A DNA stretch of 64,000 nucleotides, taken from assembly GCA_964612075.1 (NCBI GenBank), contig CAZTFC010000005.1:11344-75343 (forward strand), given 5' to 3'. This DNA comes from UBA2219 sp964612075 (GTDB taxonomy: Bacteria; Desulfobacterota; Deferrimicrobia; Deferrimicrobiales; Deferrimicrobiaceae). Both the position numbers and the translations under genes were made by a program. Position 1 is the stretch's first letter; each line of letters begins with the position of its first letter. The notes under the pieces are model-generated. The model made no database searches and was not told the origin of the DNA. It saw only the letters and a program-made list of their open reading frames with translations. This document shows, piece after piece, positions 31,946 through 40,352 of the stretch.

Positions 31946-32827
31946 AGTCCCGGCCCCCGGCACCCGGATGCGCCCGGAGAGGTCGTCGATGAACTGCTTC
32001 GCCGTCCGCCCGCTGCGCGACCCCGTGGAAAGCGCCCAGCGCAGCGCGTCCGCCCGCAGCGTCTCCGCCTCGACGGGCAGCGCCAGCCGCCGCGCGTACT
32101 CCTCGACGATGGCGAGGTAGGTGTCCTGGTCGAACCGGAAGAAGCCGAGCTGCAGGCCGAACCGGTCGGAGAGCGACAGCTTCTCCGAGACGGCCTCCTC
32201 GGGATGGATCTCGTCCTCCGCCCCCAGCTCGACGCGGCGCTCCGGCATCAGGTGGCGCCGGTTGGAGGTGGCGTAGATGAGGACGTTCTCCGGCCGCTCT
32301 TCCACCCCGCCGTCCAGCAGCGTCTTCAGCCCCCGGAAATCCACCTCCTCCTCGTCGAAGGAGAGGTCGTCGCAGAAGAGGATGAACCGGTACGGCAGCC
32401 CCCGGAGCCGCCCGGCGATCCGCGGGAAGGAGAACAGGTCCCACCGGGCAAGCTCGACGATCCGCAGCCCCCGCGGGCCGAAGACGTCGAGCAGCCCCTT
32501 CACGCAGGAGGACTTCCCCGTTCCGCGCTCCCCCCACAAAAGGACGTGGTTGGCGCCGGCGCCCGAGACGAACTGCTCCGTGTTGCGGACCAGCTCCCCC
32601 TTCGCCGCGTCGATCCCGACCAGCAGGGAAAGGTCGACCCGGTGCGGGTGCGAAACCGGCGCGATCCGCCCGCCCTCTCCAGCCGCCTCCCACCGGAACG
32701 CCAGGTGGTCCCGGAAGACCGTCGGATCGAACGGCTGGACCTCCCGCTTCCCCACGAGAACCTCCACGCGGTCGAGGATCCGCTCGAGGCGCTTGAGCGC
32801 CCCTTCCGGCCAGCTGTCCGGGCTCAT
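31934..32827 (-). CDS. DUF815 family AAA-type ATP-binding protein
   Basis: A 297-residue protein starting at ATG 32827. The family typically begins with a helical region before the ATPase, as here (LERILDRVEVLVGKREV). P-loop: LLWGERGTGKSSCVKGLL. Walker B-like: RFILFCDDLSFDEEE, preceded by LARWDLFSFPRIAGRLRGLPY. Sensor region: VLIYATSNRRHLMPE, then DRFGLQLGFFRFDQDTYLAIV. The lid domain ends in GSRSGRTAKQFIDDL. DUF815 ATPases are widespread but uncharacterised. The gene stands alone between the OmpA-protein terminator upstream and crcB downstream. Confidence 0.9.
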   Translation of the reverse strand: MSPDSWPEGALKRLERILDRVEVLVGKREVQPFDPTVFRDHLAFRWEAAGEGGRIAPVSHPHRVDLSLLVGIDAAKGELVRNTEQFVSGAGANHVLLWGERGTGKSSCVKGLLDVFGPRGLRIVELARWDLFSFPRIAGRLRGLPYRFILFCDDLSFDEEEVDFRGLKTLLDGGVEERPENVLIYATSNRRHLMPERRVELGAEDEIHPEEAVSEKLSLSDRFGLQLGFFRFDQDTYLAIVEEYARRLALPVEAETLRADALRWALSTGSRSGRTAKQFIDDLSGRIRVPGAGTPAR

Positions 32828-32941
32828 CGGCCCCCGCCCCCGCTTCCCATGCCCGCTCCCCCCTTCGGTCGAAGAGGATATTCTACTCCCGGAAGCCGGG
32901 AAGGGGACCGCCGCAAACCGCGCCTTTGCCCCCGTCCCGCG

Positions 32942-32987
32942 TAAAAACAGGCACGGCGCTTCCCCGTCCACCGGGAAACGCCGTGCC
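32942..32987 (-). terminator. Strong Rho-independent terminator after the OmpA-domain gene
   Basis: On the minus strand a long hairpin (arms beginning GGCACGGCG and ending CGCCGTGCC, 32950-32987, with inner pairing of TTTCCC against GGGGAA) is followed directly by TGTTTTTAC (T-run at 32947-32943). It ends the DUF4398-OmpA transcript 36 bases after the stop codon. Confidence 0.88.
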
Positions 32988-33023
32988 CCCTTCGTTAAAG
33001 CCTTGAGCCGTTCCCTGGATCCG

Positions 33024-34004
33024 CTACTTGATCGTGATCATGACCCGGCGGTTCTGGAACTGGCCCTGCTTCGTCTTGTTGTCGCCGATCGGATCGGCTT
33101 CGCCCTTGCCCTCGGAGGTGATCTGGTCGGGCTTTATCTCGACCTCGCCTTCGAGGTACTTCTTCACCGAATCCGCTCTCTTCTCGGACAGCTTCTGGTT
33201 GTATTTCTCGCCGCCGCGGCTGTCGGTGTAGCCGACGATGTGGATCTTGGCGCCCGGGTTGTCCTTCAGGAACTGGACGCCCTTCTGCAGCTCCGCCAGG
33301 TCCGCCGGCCGGATGTTCCACTTCGCCGTGTCGAAGTTGACGCGCAGCGCCAGCTCCTTCTTCACGACGGGAGCCGGAGCGACCACGGGGGCGGGCGCGG
33401 GGGGCGGAGCCACGACCTTCGGCTCCGCGACCGTCACGGTGGCGGCCTCATAATTGGTGGAGTACTTGCCGACGCAGCTCATCTGGTAGTCCGTCGTTTC
33501 CTTGGGGCACACTTCCCTCAAGCCGGACATGGGGAGGACTTCCGCCCCCTTGGCCTTCTCGTTCGGGCCCATCACGATCTTCTCGACGTTTTCCCCGCTC
33601 CACTTCAGCATGGCGCATTTCCCGGGGGCGATCGTGTCCGGCTCCGCGACGAGGCCGCAGGTCGGGATCTTCTTCTTGTCTTCGCAGACCTGGAGCGCCT
33701 TGAACAGGGCGTCGACGGACTGCTGGGCCTTCAGCCCCTCACCCTTGGGCTTCGCGCCCGCATCGCACTTCTCCCAGGACTGGGTGCACTCGAGGCGGGC
33801 CGAATCGAAGTCCGCCTTGGCCACGGCGTATTCCTTGGGAGCGCATTCCTTCGCGCCCTTGGCTTCCGCCATCTCGAGCATTCCGGCGATGTTGTCGAGC
33901 CGGTCTTTCTCCGCGCTGGTGAGCTGCCGCATCTGGCCGCAGCCGGCCACCAGGAAAGCCGCAACAAGGACCGTAAGGAAAAGTATCAGGTTCCGGTTCC
34001 TCAT
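33024..34004 (-). CDS. OmpA-domain lipoprotein with Ig-like insert
   Basis: A 326-residue lipoprotein (signal LFLTVLVAAFLVAGC). After an N-terminal helical region related to DUF4398 (LTSAEKDRLDNIAGMLEMAE) comes an Ig-like domain of about 75 residues (VAEPDTIAPGKCAMLKWSG; TTDYQMSCVGKYSTNYEAATVTV). A Pro/Ala linker leads to a C-terminal OmpA/Pal peptidoglycan-binding domain (VNFDTAKWNIRPADLAEL; IHIVGYTDSRGGEKYNQKLSEKRADSVKKYL; GQFQNRRVMITIK). The part before the OmpA domain holds about nine cysteines, suggesting disulfides in the periplasm. It overlaps the small DUF4398 lipoprotein gene by four bases and ends at a strong terminator. Probably an outer-membrane-to-peptidoglycan tether. Confidence 0.92.
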   Translation of the reverse strand: MRNRNLILFLTVLVAAFLVAGCGQMRQLTSAEKDRLDNIAGMLEMAEAKGAKECAPKEYAVAKADFDSARLECTQSWEKCDAGAKPKGEGLKAQQSVDALFKALQVCEDKKKIPTCGLVAEPDTIAPGKCAMLKWSGENVEKIVMGPNEKAKGAEVLPMSGLREVCPKETTDYQMSCVGKYSTNYEAATVTVAEPKVVAPPPAPAPVVAPAPVVKKELALRVNFDTAKWNIRPADLAELQKGVQFLKDNPGAKIHIVGYTDSRGGEKYNQKLSEKRADSVKKYLEGEVEIKPDQITSEGKGEADPIGDNKTKQGQFQNRRVMITIK

Positions 34005-34291
34005 TTCGCACCTCCCTTGGTCGACTGCAGAGCCTTCGCGGAGTAATCAAGCGACTTGTTCAGGAAAAGGTCGACATCCGCGCGAGGGCTGCCCTCTTCC
34101 GCTTCCATGACGGCCTTCTTGAGGTATTCTTCCGCCGCGGCCATTTCATGCGGGGCGGTCCACTTGGCTCCCGCCTTGTCCGCTGCCTGCAACTGCTGCC
34201 GGGCGCTCTGGATCGCGTTGGCTGTCGCACAACCGGCAAACAGGGCGCCGCACAATACGATGGCGCACAACAGAATCCACGGTCGTTTCAT
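34001..34291 (-). CDS. DUF4398-type small lipoprotein
   Basis: A 96-residue lipoprotein starting at ATG 34291 with a GGAGGGG ribosome site. Signal: ILLCAIVLCGALFAGC. The mature part is a short helical domain, AIQSARQQLQAADKAGAKWTAPHEMAAAEEYLKKA, typical of DUF4398. It overlaps the OmpA-domain lipoprotein gene by ATGA, a pairing often seen in deltaproteobacteria. A structural envelope role together with the OmpA protein is inferred. Confidence 0.85.
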   Translation of the reverse strand: MKRPWILLCAIVLCGALFAGCATANAIQSARQQLQAADKAGAKWTAPHEMAAAEEYLKKAVMEAEEGSPRADVDLFLNKSLDYSAKALQSTKGGAK

Positions 34292-34535
34292 TCGAGCCCC
34301 TCCGTCTCCGAAATAATTTACGTCCGTGAAACGCGGCACGGCCTCCGAGCGATTTTCACCCCCCCTCCCTTTTTATTTTTTTCGGGTCCGATCGATCTGC
34401 AACGGGCGCAAGAAATGCCGATCTCAAGACCAATCATACAAAGGGCGATTACGGACTACAAGTGTGGAAATTATCGCCGAAGCCGGGAAAGATCAAGGGG
34501 TCTTTGCGCAGGGAATTCCTTTCGGATCAGGATAA

Positions 34536-34548
34536 TATGTAGTACATA
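34536..34548. promoter_or_regulatory. Perfect palindrome beside a -10-like element upstream of asmA
   Basis: TATGTAGTACATA is a perfect odd palindrome and directly follows GATAAT (34531-34536), a plausible -10. It lies 24 bases before the asmA start in a 281-base divergent intergenic region that is AT-rich for this genome. It could be an operator; the regulator is unknown. No convincing -35 at normal spacing was found. Confidence 0.3.
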
Positions 34549-34572
34549 CCCGATGCGCGAGGCAACGGTCCC

Positions 34573-36027
34573 GTGAAAAAGACCCTCATCGCCTTCCTCG
34601 TGCTGTCCGGAGCGATCCTCCTGGCCGGGATCGCGGCCGTGCTTTTCTTCGACGTGAACGCCCACAAGCCCCGGATCGAAAGCGCGGTGTCCGACGCACT
34701 GGGGATGGAATTCCGCATCCGGGGGAAGATGGGGCTGCGCCTCCTTCCCCCCGCCGGCGTCTCCCTGTCCGACGTGCATCTCCGGAACCGCGGCACCGAT
34801 CTCGCGACGGCCGGGTCCGTCCGGGTGGGGGTGGAGCTGCTTCCCCTGTTCCGCGGACAGCTGACGATAACGAGTCTCATCCTCATCGACACGACGGTCC
34901 GGATCGAGAAGGGCGCGGACGGGAAATTCAACTTCGAAACGCCGCCCCGCGCGGCGAAGGCGCCCCCGCCGGGAGAAAGGGGAAAGGTTCCGGGGAGCTC
35001 CCTGGCCGTGGCGAACGCCGCCCTGAAAGGCGGCGCGCTCGTCTACCTGGACCGCGCGACGGGCGCGAAGACGGAGGTTTCCGGGATCGAGGCCGCCCTG
35101 AAGGAGCTGTCCTTCACGACGTCCCCCGGCGCGCCGTCGACCGCGGGGATCCGCTTCTCCGGGACGCTGCGGGCGAAGGAGCTGAAGACGGCGGAAACGG
35201 GCGCGCGGGAGCTTGAGGCGAAGGCGACCGCCTCCGGCGGGATCCTCGACATCCGTCCCCTCACCCTGGAGATGTTCGGCGGGAAGGGCGAGGGAGGGGT
35301 CCGCGCCGACCTGTCGAAGGGGGAGCCGCTCCTGCGGGCCGACTTCACGCTCGCGGGGTTCCGCGCGGAGGAGTTCCTGGCGACCGTCGGGGGGAAACGC
35401 GTGTTGAGCGGACCGTTGACCCTTTCCCTGGACCTCGTCTGCAGGGGAAGCGATGCAAAGCGGATGATACGGACGTTGAACGGGACGGCTTCCCTGCACG
35501 GGAGCGGGCTGACCGTCCACGGGACGGACATCGACGGCGCACTGTCGACCGTGGCCGCCGCGCAGAGGCTGAACCTGGCGGAGGTCGGCGCCTTCCTGCT
35601 CGCCGCCCCGCTCGGGAGGGCCGCCTCGAAGGGATACCGGTTCGGGGGGATCCGCGGGGACGCCGGGCGGGCGAAGGACACCGCGGTGACCAAGCTGGTC
35701 TCCGACTGGACGGTGCGCGACGGGGTCGCCCAGGCGCGGGACGTGGCGCTGGCGACGCGGAAAAACCGGATCGCCCTGCAAGGGCGGCTGGACATGCCGA
35801 ACGAGCGGTTCGCCGGCGTCACCGTGGCGGTGCTGGATCCCGCGGGGTGCGCGCGGATCCGGCAGAAGATCGACGGCCCGTTCCGCGACCCGCGGATGGA
35901 CAAGGCCGGCGCCCTGGAGTCGGCGGTCGTCGGAACGGTCCTCGACCTGCTCTCGCCGGCGAGGAAGCTGATCGGGGCGCCGGCGTGCGAACCGTTCTAC
36001 TCGGGGTCCGTTCCGCACCCCGGCTGA
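34573..36027 (+). CDS. AsmA family protein
   Basis: A 484-residue protein with a GTG start, one N-terminal membrane helix (TLIAFLVLSGAILLAGIAAVLFF) and a long periplasmic part rich in beta-strands. The AsmA N-terminal signature is visible: FDVNAHKPRIESAVSDALGMEFRI, then VSLSDVHLRNRG and GSVRVGVELLPLFRGQLTI. The C-terminal AsmA repeats include GFRAEEFLATVGGKRVLSGPLTLSLDL and NGTASLHGSGLTVHGTDID. AsmA-like proteins act in phospholipid transport and outer-membrane assembly. It is divergent from the DUF4398-OmpA operon and converges on the thioesterase gene with an eight-base gap. Confidence 0.9.
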   Translation: MKKTLIAFLVLSGAILLAGIAAVLFFDVNAHKPRIESAVSDALGMEFRIRGKMGLRLLPPAGVSLSDVHLRNRGTDLATAGSVRVGVELLPLFRGQLTITSLILIDTTVRIEKGADGKFNFETPPRAAKAPPPGERGKVPGSSLAVANAALKGGALVYLDRATGAKTEVSGIEAALKELSFTTSPGAPSTAGIRFSGTLRAKELKTAETGARELEAKATASGGILDIRPLTLEMFGGKGEGGVRADLSKGEPLLRADFTLAGFRAEEFLATVGGKRVLSGPLTLSLDLVCRGSDAKRMIRTLNGTASLHGSGLTVHGTDIDGALSTVAAAQRLNLAEVGAFLLAAPLGRAASKGYRFGGIRGDAGRAKDTAVTKLVSDWTVRDGVAQARDVALATRKNRIALQGRLDMPNERFAGVTVAVLDPAGCARIRQKIDGPFRDPRMDKAGALESAVVGTVLDLLSPARKLIGAPACEPFYSGSVPHPG

Positions 36028-36035
36028 ACGCGCCG

Positions 36036-36497
36036 CTACCGCTGCCGCTTTCTGGCCTCCACCCTCCGCCGCGCCTCGAGGTTCCTGCGCCGGTCGTCTT
36101 CGTTCTCGAGGATCAGCGGCGGGACCTCGACGGGGCGCCCGCTTTCGTCGAGCGCCACCATGACGAAGTACGACGTGTTCGTGTGGGTCTTCTTCCCCGT
36201 GCGCAGGTCCTCGGCCTCGACCCGCACCCCCACTTCCATGGAGGTGCGCCCCACGTAGTTCAGGGAAGCGTAGAGGGTCACGAGGTTCCCGACGAAGACG
36301 GGGGCGTGGAACTCGAAGCGGTCCACGGTCGCCGTGACGCAATTGCGCCCCGAGTGGCGGATCGCCACCACGCCGGATGCCGAGTCGGCCAGCTTCATGA
36401 TGTTCCCGCCGTGCACGTTGCCGGCGGCGTTGGCGTCCAGCGGCGTCATCATCTGGGCCATCACGAGGCGGGACGCGGAAACGGGCTTGCCTTCCAT
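36036..36497 (-). CDS. Acyl-CoA thioesterase, hotdog fold (YciA-like)
   Basis: A 153-residue hotdog-fold enzyme starting at ATG 36497 (GGAAGGGAG upstream). Diagnostic stretches are MTPLDANAAGNVHGGNIMKLADSASGVVAIRH, with the active-site region around Asp and the Gly-Gly turn, and FHAPVFVGNLVTLYASLNYVGRTSMEVGVRVEAEDL. It hydrolyses acyl-CoA esters; chain-length preference cannot be read from sequence. It lies 92 bases after the anti-sigma gene on the same strand, so it may be at the end of that transcript. Confidence 0.92.
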   Translation of the reverse strand: MEGKPVSASRLVMAQMMTPLDANAAGNVHGGNIMKLADSASGVVAIRHSGRNCVTATVDRFEFHAPVFVGNLVTLYASLNYVGRTSMEVGVRVEAEDLRTGKKTHTNTSYFVMVALDESGRPVEVPPLILENEDDRRRNLEARRRVEARKRQR

Positions 36498-36589
36498 CGG
36501 GATCGGGCTCCCTTCCTTATCAATATTTACGATCGGAAGGTCCGGCGATGCCAGACCCTTTTCCCGGACCCTCCCGTCTGTCGCGTTTT

Positions 36590-37684
36590 TCAAGGAAGCG
36601 GCCTGCCCTGCACCCCGGACCGCCGCTCGAGGTACGGGGCGAGCGCCCGGCCCCGGGGGAACAGCTTCCGGGTTTCTTCGAGGACGGAATCCGCCTCGGA
36701 GAAGCGGGACTGCCGGTCGAGCAGCTCGGCGAGGAACACCATCCCCTTTTCCTGCGCCTCCGGGGGATTTCCCCGGGCGAGGCAGGCGCGCTGGGCGGTT
36801 TCCGCCTCCTCGAGTCGCCCGCGGTCCGCGAAAGACCGGGCCTCTTCGCACGGAGAGGAAACGCCCTCCGGGGCGGCCGAGGCGATCGACTTCGACATGG
36901 CCCGTTCCGCCTTCCCCGTCTCCGCGACGGGATCCGGCAGCCCCGCCGGCGCGGCGGCAAGGCGGTCGCTTTTCCTTTCTTTTTCGTAAAGGGACGCCTG
37001 TTCCTGCGACCCCTTCATCCCGGCGTCCATCGCGGCGGGGGCGGCGGCGGGCGGGCCGGCGGCGGGCGGGGCGGCGACCGGCGGGGCGGACTCGCGGGGG
37101 GCGGCGGCGACTCCGGCGGCCCTCCCCGCGTCCGCGGCGTCACGGCGCGGCGCCCGGGAGGCGGAGGGCCGGATCTCCGGCGGGGCCTCCGGCCGGCTCT
37201 CCCGCGAGGATGTCTCCGAGGGTGTCTCCTGCGGCCGCTTCGCCGCCTCGTCCTGCGCGGCCCCGGAAGATTCCTGCACCGCCGTGGGAGGGGCGGTGGG
37301 CGCGGACGTCCTCGATAACGGATCGATCCCCGTCTGGCGGACGACCACGAAAAGCAGGGCGGCCGCGGCGACGACGGGGATGAAATAGGGCAGCCGCCTC
37401 CTCGCCCAGCCGCGCTCCGGCCGCCGCGCCTTCTCCGGGGCGGGCTCCCCTTCCGCCCGCTCTTTTTCCACGCGCTCCATCACCCGGCGGTTGAACCGCT
37501 CCCAGTACTCCGGCCCCGGGTCCGGGACGCCGACGCCCGCGTCGATCTCCGCCAGCCGCGCGAGGGCGGCGGAGCATTCGCCGCAGCCGCGGAGATGCTC
37601 TTCCACCCGCGCGCGGTCGGCGGGCGCAAGCTCCCCGTCGTGGAAGGCGGACAGCAGTTCGCGCGTCTTCCCGCAATCCATCAC
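36590..37684 (-). CDS. Zinc-finger anti-sigma factor with long periplasmic C-terminal region
   Basis: A 364-residue protein. Residues 1-45 form a zf-HC2/ZAS-type anti-sigma domain (Cys and His residues in MDCGKTRELLSAFHDGEL and VEEHLRGCGECSAAL). One membrane helix follows (YFIPVVAAAALLFVVV, about residues 100-116), then a low-complexity Pro/Ala/Glu region and a helical TPR-like tail (CEEARSFADRGRLEEAETAQRACLARG). The ATG overlaps the TGA of the sigma-factor gene, so the two are coupled. It should hold the ECF sigma factor at the membrane until a signal releases it. The start could also be the second Met, at 37681. Confidence 0.88.
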   Translation of the reverse strand: MMDCGKTRELLSAFHDGELAPADRARVEEHLRGCGECSAALARLAEIDAGVGVPDPGPEYWERFNRRVMERVEKERAEGEPAPEKARRPERGWARRRLPYFIPVVAAAALLFVVVRQTGIDPLSRTSAPTAPPTAVQESSGAAQDEAAKRPQETPSETSSRESRPEAPPEIRPSASRAPRRDAADAGRAAGVAAAPRESAPPVAAPPAAGPPAAAPAAMDAGMKGSQEQASLYEKERKSDRLAAAPAGLPDPVAETGKAERAMSKSIASAAPEGVSSPCEEARSFADRGRLEEAETAQRACLARGNPPEAQEKGMVFLAELLDRQSRFSEADSVLEETRKLFPRGRALAPYLERRSGVQGRPLP

Positions 37685-38253
37685 GAGCCTCCTCCCGTCC
37701 CCGACCCCAGCAGGGCGGCCAGCCGCTCCCGGGCGCGGGAGAGGCGGGACATCACCGTTCCGGCAGGGACCCCGACGGCTTCCGCGATCTCCGCGTAGGA
37801 AAGCCCCTCCACCGCGCGGAGCACCAGCACGGCGCGCAGATCCGCGGGAAGCCCCGCCATCGCGCCCGCCACGCGCTCCGTTTCCTGTTTCCGCTCCGCC
37901 GCCGCCTCGGGGCCCGGCGACGGGTCCGGGGCTTCCGGCGCCTCGCTCTCCGGGACCCGGGGCACCCCCGAGTCCGCGTCGCGCCGAAGGGAAAGCCCCG
38001 TGTTCCAGGCGATCTTCCGCAGCCAGGGGCCGAAGGGCCTCGCCGGGTCGTAGGAGGAGAGCGACCGGAAAAGCCGCACGAACGTCTCCTGGGCGGCGTC
38101 GTCGGCGTCGGCCGCGTTCCCGGTCGCCGACCAGCAGAGGCGGTACACCGCCTGCCGGTGACGCGTCACCAGCGCCTCGAACGCGGCGAGGTCCCCCTTC
38201 GCCGCCCGTTCGGCCAGCCGGCCGTCCTGTTCTTCCGCCCGGTCCGTCGCCAT
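37681..38253 (-). CDS. ECF-type RNA polymerase sigma factor
   Basis: A 190-residue sigma factor starting at ATG 38253. Region 2 is seen in FEALVTRHRQAVYRLCWSATGNAADADDAAQETFVRLF, with the core-binding and -10 recognition helix, and RPFGPWLRKIAWN. A Pro/Glu/Ala linker leads to region 4, LPADLRAVLVLRAVEGLSYAEIAEAVGVPAGTVMSRL. It is followed directly by its anti-sigma gene (four-base overlap). A VWA gene is transcribed divergently 143 bases away and may be a target. The upstream GGAATAA, 16 bases, GTATAG arrangement could be an autoregulated ECF promoter, but this is weak. Confidence 0.93.
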   Translation of the reverse strand: MATDRAEEQDGRLAERAAKGDLAAFEALVTRHRQAVYRLCWSATGNAADADDAAQETFVRLFRSLSSYDPARPFGPWLRKIAWNTGLSLRRDADSGVPRVPESEAPEAPDPSPGPEAAAERKQETERVAGAMAGLPADLRAVLVLRAVEGLSYAEIAEAVGVPAGTVMSRLSRARERLAALLGSGTGGGS

Positions 38254-38396
38254 CCCATACCCTCTATACCACACGATCCGGGGAATTATTCCACGCGAGG
38301 GAAACCCCCGGCCGCCCGGCCGGGAATAAAAAGCGGGGCAGGTGGGTATATCGGGCAGGAAACGGGAACCATACCCCGCAAGAAACGGAGGACCCA

Positions 38397-39758
38397 ATGG
38401 AAAAAGCCAGCATCCCCGGGACGATCGGAGCGCTGGCGGCCGCCCTGCTGACCGCCGCCCTGCTGACCGTATCGCCCCGCGCGTCGCTCGCCTCGGCTTC
38501 CGCCCTCGACCTGGACGTCCGGCCCGAGAACCGGACGATCCTCATCCCCGGCCCCGGCGCCGGGACGATCCAGATCCAGGTGATCGCCCCCGACGACCCG
38601 GCCCCGCGACGGCGGCCGAACCTGAACCTTTCCCTCGTCATCGACCGGAGCGGCTCCATGTCGGGCGCGCGGAAGCTCGACTACGTGAAGACGGCCGCCC
38701 ACCAGCTCGTGGACATGATGGGCCCGGACGACATCCTGTCCATCGTCACCTACGACGACCGGGTGGCGATCCCGTGGCGGGCGAAGCGCGTGGACGGAAA
38801 CCGGGAAACGCTCCACCGGATCGTCGCCGGGATCTATCCCGGGGGAAGCACCTTCCTTTCCGGCGGCCTGGAAGAGGGGTTCCGCCAGGCGAAGGAAGGG
38901 CGGCGCAGGGGGTACCTCAACCGGGTCCTCCTCCTGTCGGACGGGCTGGCCAACCGGGGGGTGACCCACCGCGGGGCGCTTCGCGAGATGGCCGCGAACA
39001 TGACGCGGCAGGGAGTCTCGGTGTCGACCTTCGGCGTGGGGAACGATTTCGACGAGGAGCTGATGGCGGGGGCCGCGGCGGCCGGCGGCGGCAACTACCG
39101 TTACCTCGGCGACCCGGAACGGATCGTGGCGGCGCTCGCCGACGAGCTGTATTCGGCGTCGAGGACGTACGCCTCCGACGTGGAGATCATCATCCGGCTG
39201 CGGAGCGGCTGCCGCTTCGGTTCGGCGCTGGGGCGCGAATGGCGCCGCGAGGGCGATTCCTACGTCATCCGGCTGGGCGACCTGCCGGCGGGCGGGCGGC
39301 GCACGGTCTTCGCGAACCTGAACGTCGAGGGCGACCGCCCCGGGACGCGCGAGATCGGCGAGGTGGCGCTGCGCTACCGCGACCCGGTCTCCGAAAAAAC
39401 CGTGACCGCCGCGCCGACGACCGTCTCCCTGGAGCTGGTGGGCGACGAGCGTCTGCACCGCGAGGGGTTCGACCGGTCGGTCCAGGAGAGGAAGGCGGTG
39501 GCGGAATCGAGCGTGCTGGTCCAGGAGGCCGCCCGGCTTGCCGACGAGGGGAAGAAGGACAAGGCGAAGGAGCTGCTCGGCAGGGCGGCGGCGGGGCTCT
39601 CCGCGGCGCCGGCGTCGCCGGCCGTGAAGGCCGAGATGGAGCGGGCGTCCGATTACGGGAAACGCCTCGACGCGATGGGCGACATGCGCTCCGAGGAGGC
39701 GAAGGGAGTCCAGAAGTCGATCAAGTACGATTCGCACCGGCAGCTGCGGGAGCAGTGA
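38397..39758 (+). CDS. VWA-domain protein (YfbK-like), exported
   Basis: A 453-residue protein starting at ATG 38397 with CGGAGGA upstream. Signal peptide: AAALLTAALLTVSPRASLASA. The von Willebrand factor A domain has a complete MIDAS start (LSLVIDRSGSMSG: Asp83, Ser85, Ser87), then VLLLSDGLANRGVTHRG and VSTFGVGNDFDEELM. A beta-rich region follows (EIIIRLRSGC; GDLPAGGRRTVFANLNVEGD) and an Ala/Lys-rich helical tail. The closest resemblance is the YfbK/VWA family found near sigma/anti-sigma pairs. Its divergent position suggests the adjacent ECF system may control it. A metal-dependent protein-binding role in the periplasm is inferred. Confidence 0.9.
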   Translation: MEKASIPGTIGALAAALLTAALLTVSPRASLASASALDLDVRPENRTILIPGPGAGTIQIQVIAPDDPAPRRRPNLNLSLVIDRSGSMSGARKLDYVKTAAHQLVDMMGPDDILSIVTYDDRVAIPWRAKRVDGNRETLHRIVAGIYPGGSTFLSGGLEEGFRQAKEGRRRGYLNRVLLLSDGLANRGVTHRGALREMAANMTRQGVSVSTFGVGNDFDEELMAGAAAAGGGNYRYLGDPERIVAALADELYSASRTYASDVEIIIRLRSGCRFGSALGREWRREGDSYVIRLGDLPAGGRRTVFANLNVEGDRPGTREIGEVALRYRDPVSEKTVTAAPTTVSLELVGDERLHREGFDRSVQERKAVAESSVLVQEAARLADEGKKDKAKELLGRAAAGLSAAPASPAVKAEMERASDYGKRLDAMGDMRSEEAKGVQKSIKYDSHRQLREQ

Positions 39759-39817
39759 CGGCTTCCCGCGGGCTTCGGTCCTCCCCGCCTTTCACGCCCC
39801 GTCCCGGTCCGGGCGGC

Positions 39818-40249
39818 TCATCGCCCCCGGACCGGGGCCAGGGTGACCGTCGCCTTGGCCACCAGCTTCTCCGCCCCGTCCCGCACCGCGTACACTTCCG
39901 ACTCGGCGACGGACAGCGTCTTCCCCGCCTTGAGCACCGTCGCGCGGCAGCGGAGCCGCTCCCCGACCGCGGGGCGCAGGAAATTGATCTTGAACTCGGC
40001 GGACAGGACCAGGTACCCCTCCGGGACCAGCGTCCCCGTCGCGCCGCCCGCCGTGTGGTCGGCCAGCGTCGCCTGCACCCCCGCGTGGATGTAGCCGTCC
40101 TGCTGCAGGTGCTTCGGCAGGATGTCGATGTGCGTCTCGCACCATCCGGGGCCCAGGTCGTCGAGGACCAGCCCGATGTCCATGGCGAACCGGGATTTGC
40201 GGATGATGGCCGTCGCGTGTTCCCTGTAGTTCGGGTTCTGCGGTTCCAT
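39818..40249 (-). CDS. PaaI-type thioesterase, hotdog fold
   Basis: A 143-residue hotdog protein of the PaaI family. Diagnostic region: LQQDGYIHAGVQATLADHTAGGATGTLV (the HAG..ATLAD active-site loop), then FKINFLRPAVGERLRCRATVLKAGKTLSVAESEVY. The substrate is an acyl- or aroyl-CoA; there is no phenylacetate cluster nearby to narrow it. A GC-rich inverted repeat (39803-39836) covers its stop codon but lacks a U-tract, so I do not call it a terminator. Confidence 0.9.
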   Translation of the reverse strand: MEPQNPNYREHATAIIRKSRFAMDIGLVLDDLGPGWCETHIDILPKHLQQDGYIHAGVQATLADHTAGGATGTLVPEGYLVLSAEFKINFLRPAVGERLRCRATVLKAGKTLSVAESEVYAVRDGAEKLVAKATVTLAPVRGR

Positions 40250-40352
40250 GACCTTCTATCTAATTCATTTGCCCGGGGAGCGTCAACGCGGATTCCCGGC
40301 GAAGCGAGGTAGAATCCATGAAGAAGGGAAATCCACGGAACCGGGTGCCCCC

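Noticed and set aside
38296..38335. GC-rich palindrome between the sigma-factor and VWA genes as a terminator
   Set aside because: It is followed by A-rich, not T-rich, sequence on the plus strand, has no U-tract on the minus strand, and lies between divergent genes where no terminator is expected.
39803..39836. Inverted repeat at the convergent VWA/thioesterase ends as a terminator
   Set aside because: CCCGGTCCGG pairs well, but there is no U-tract on either strand.
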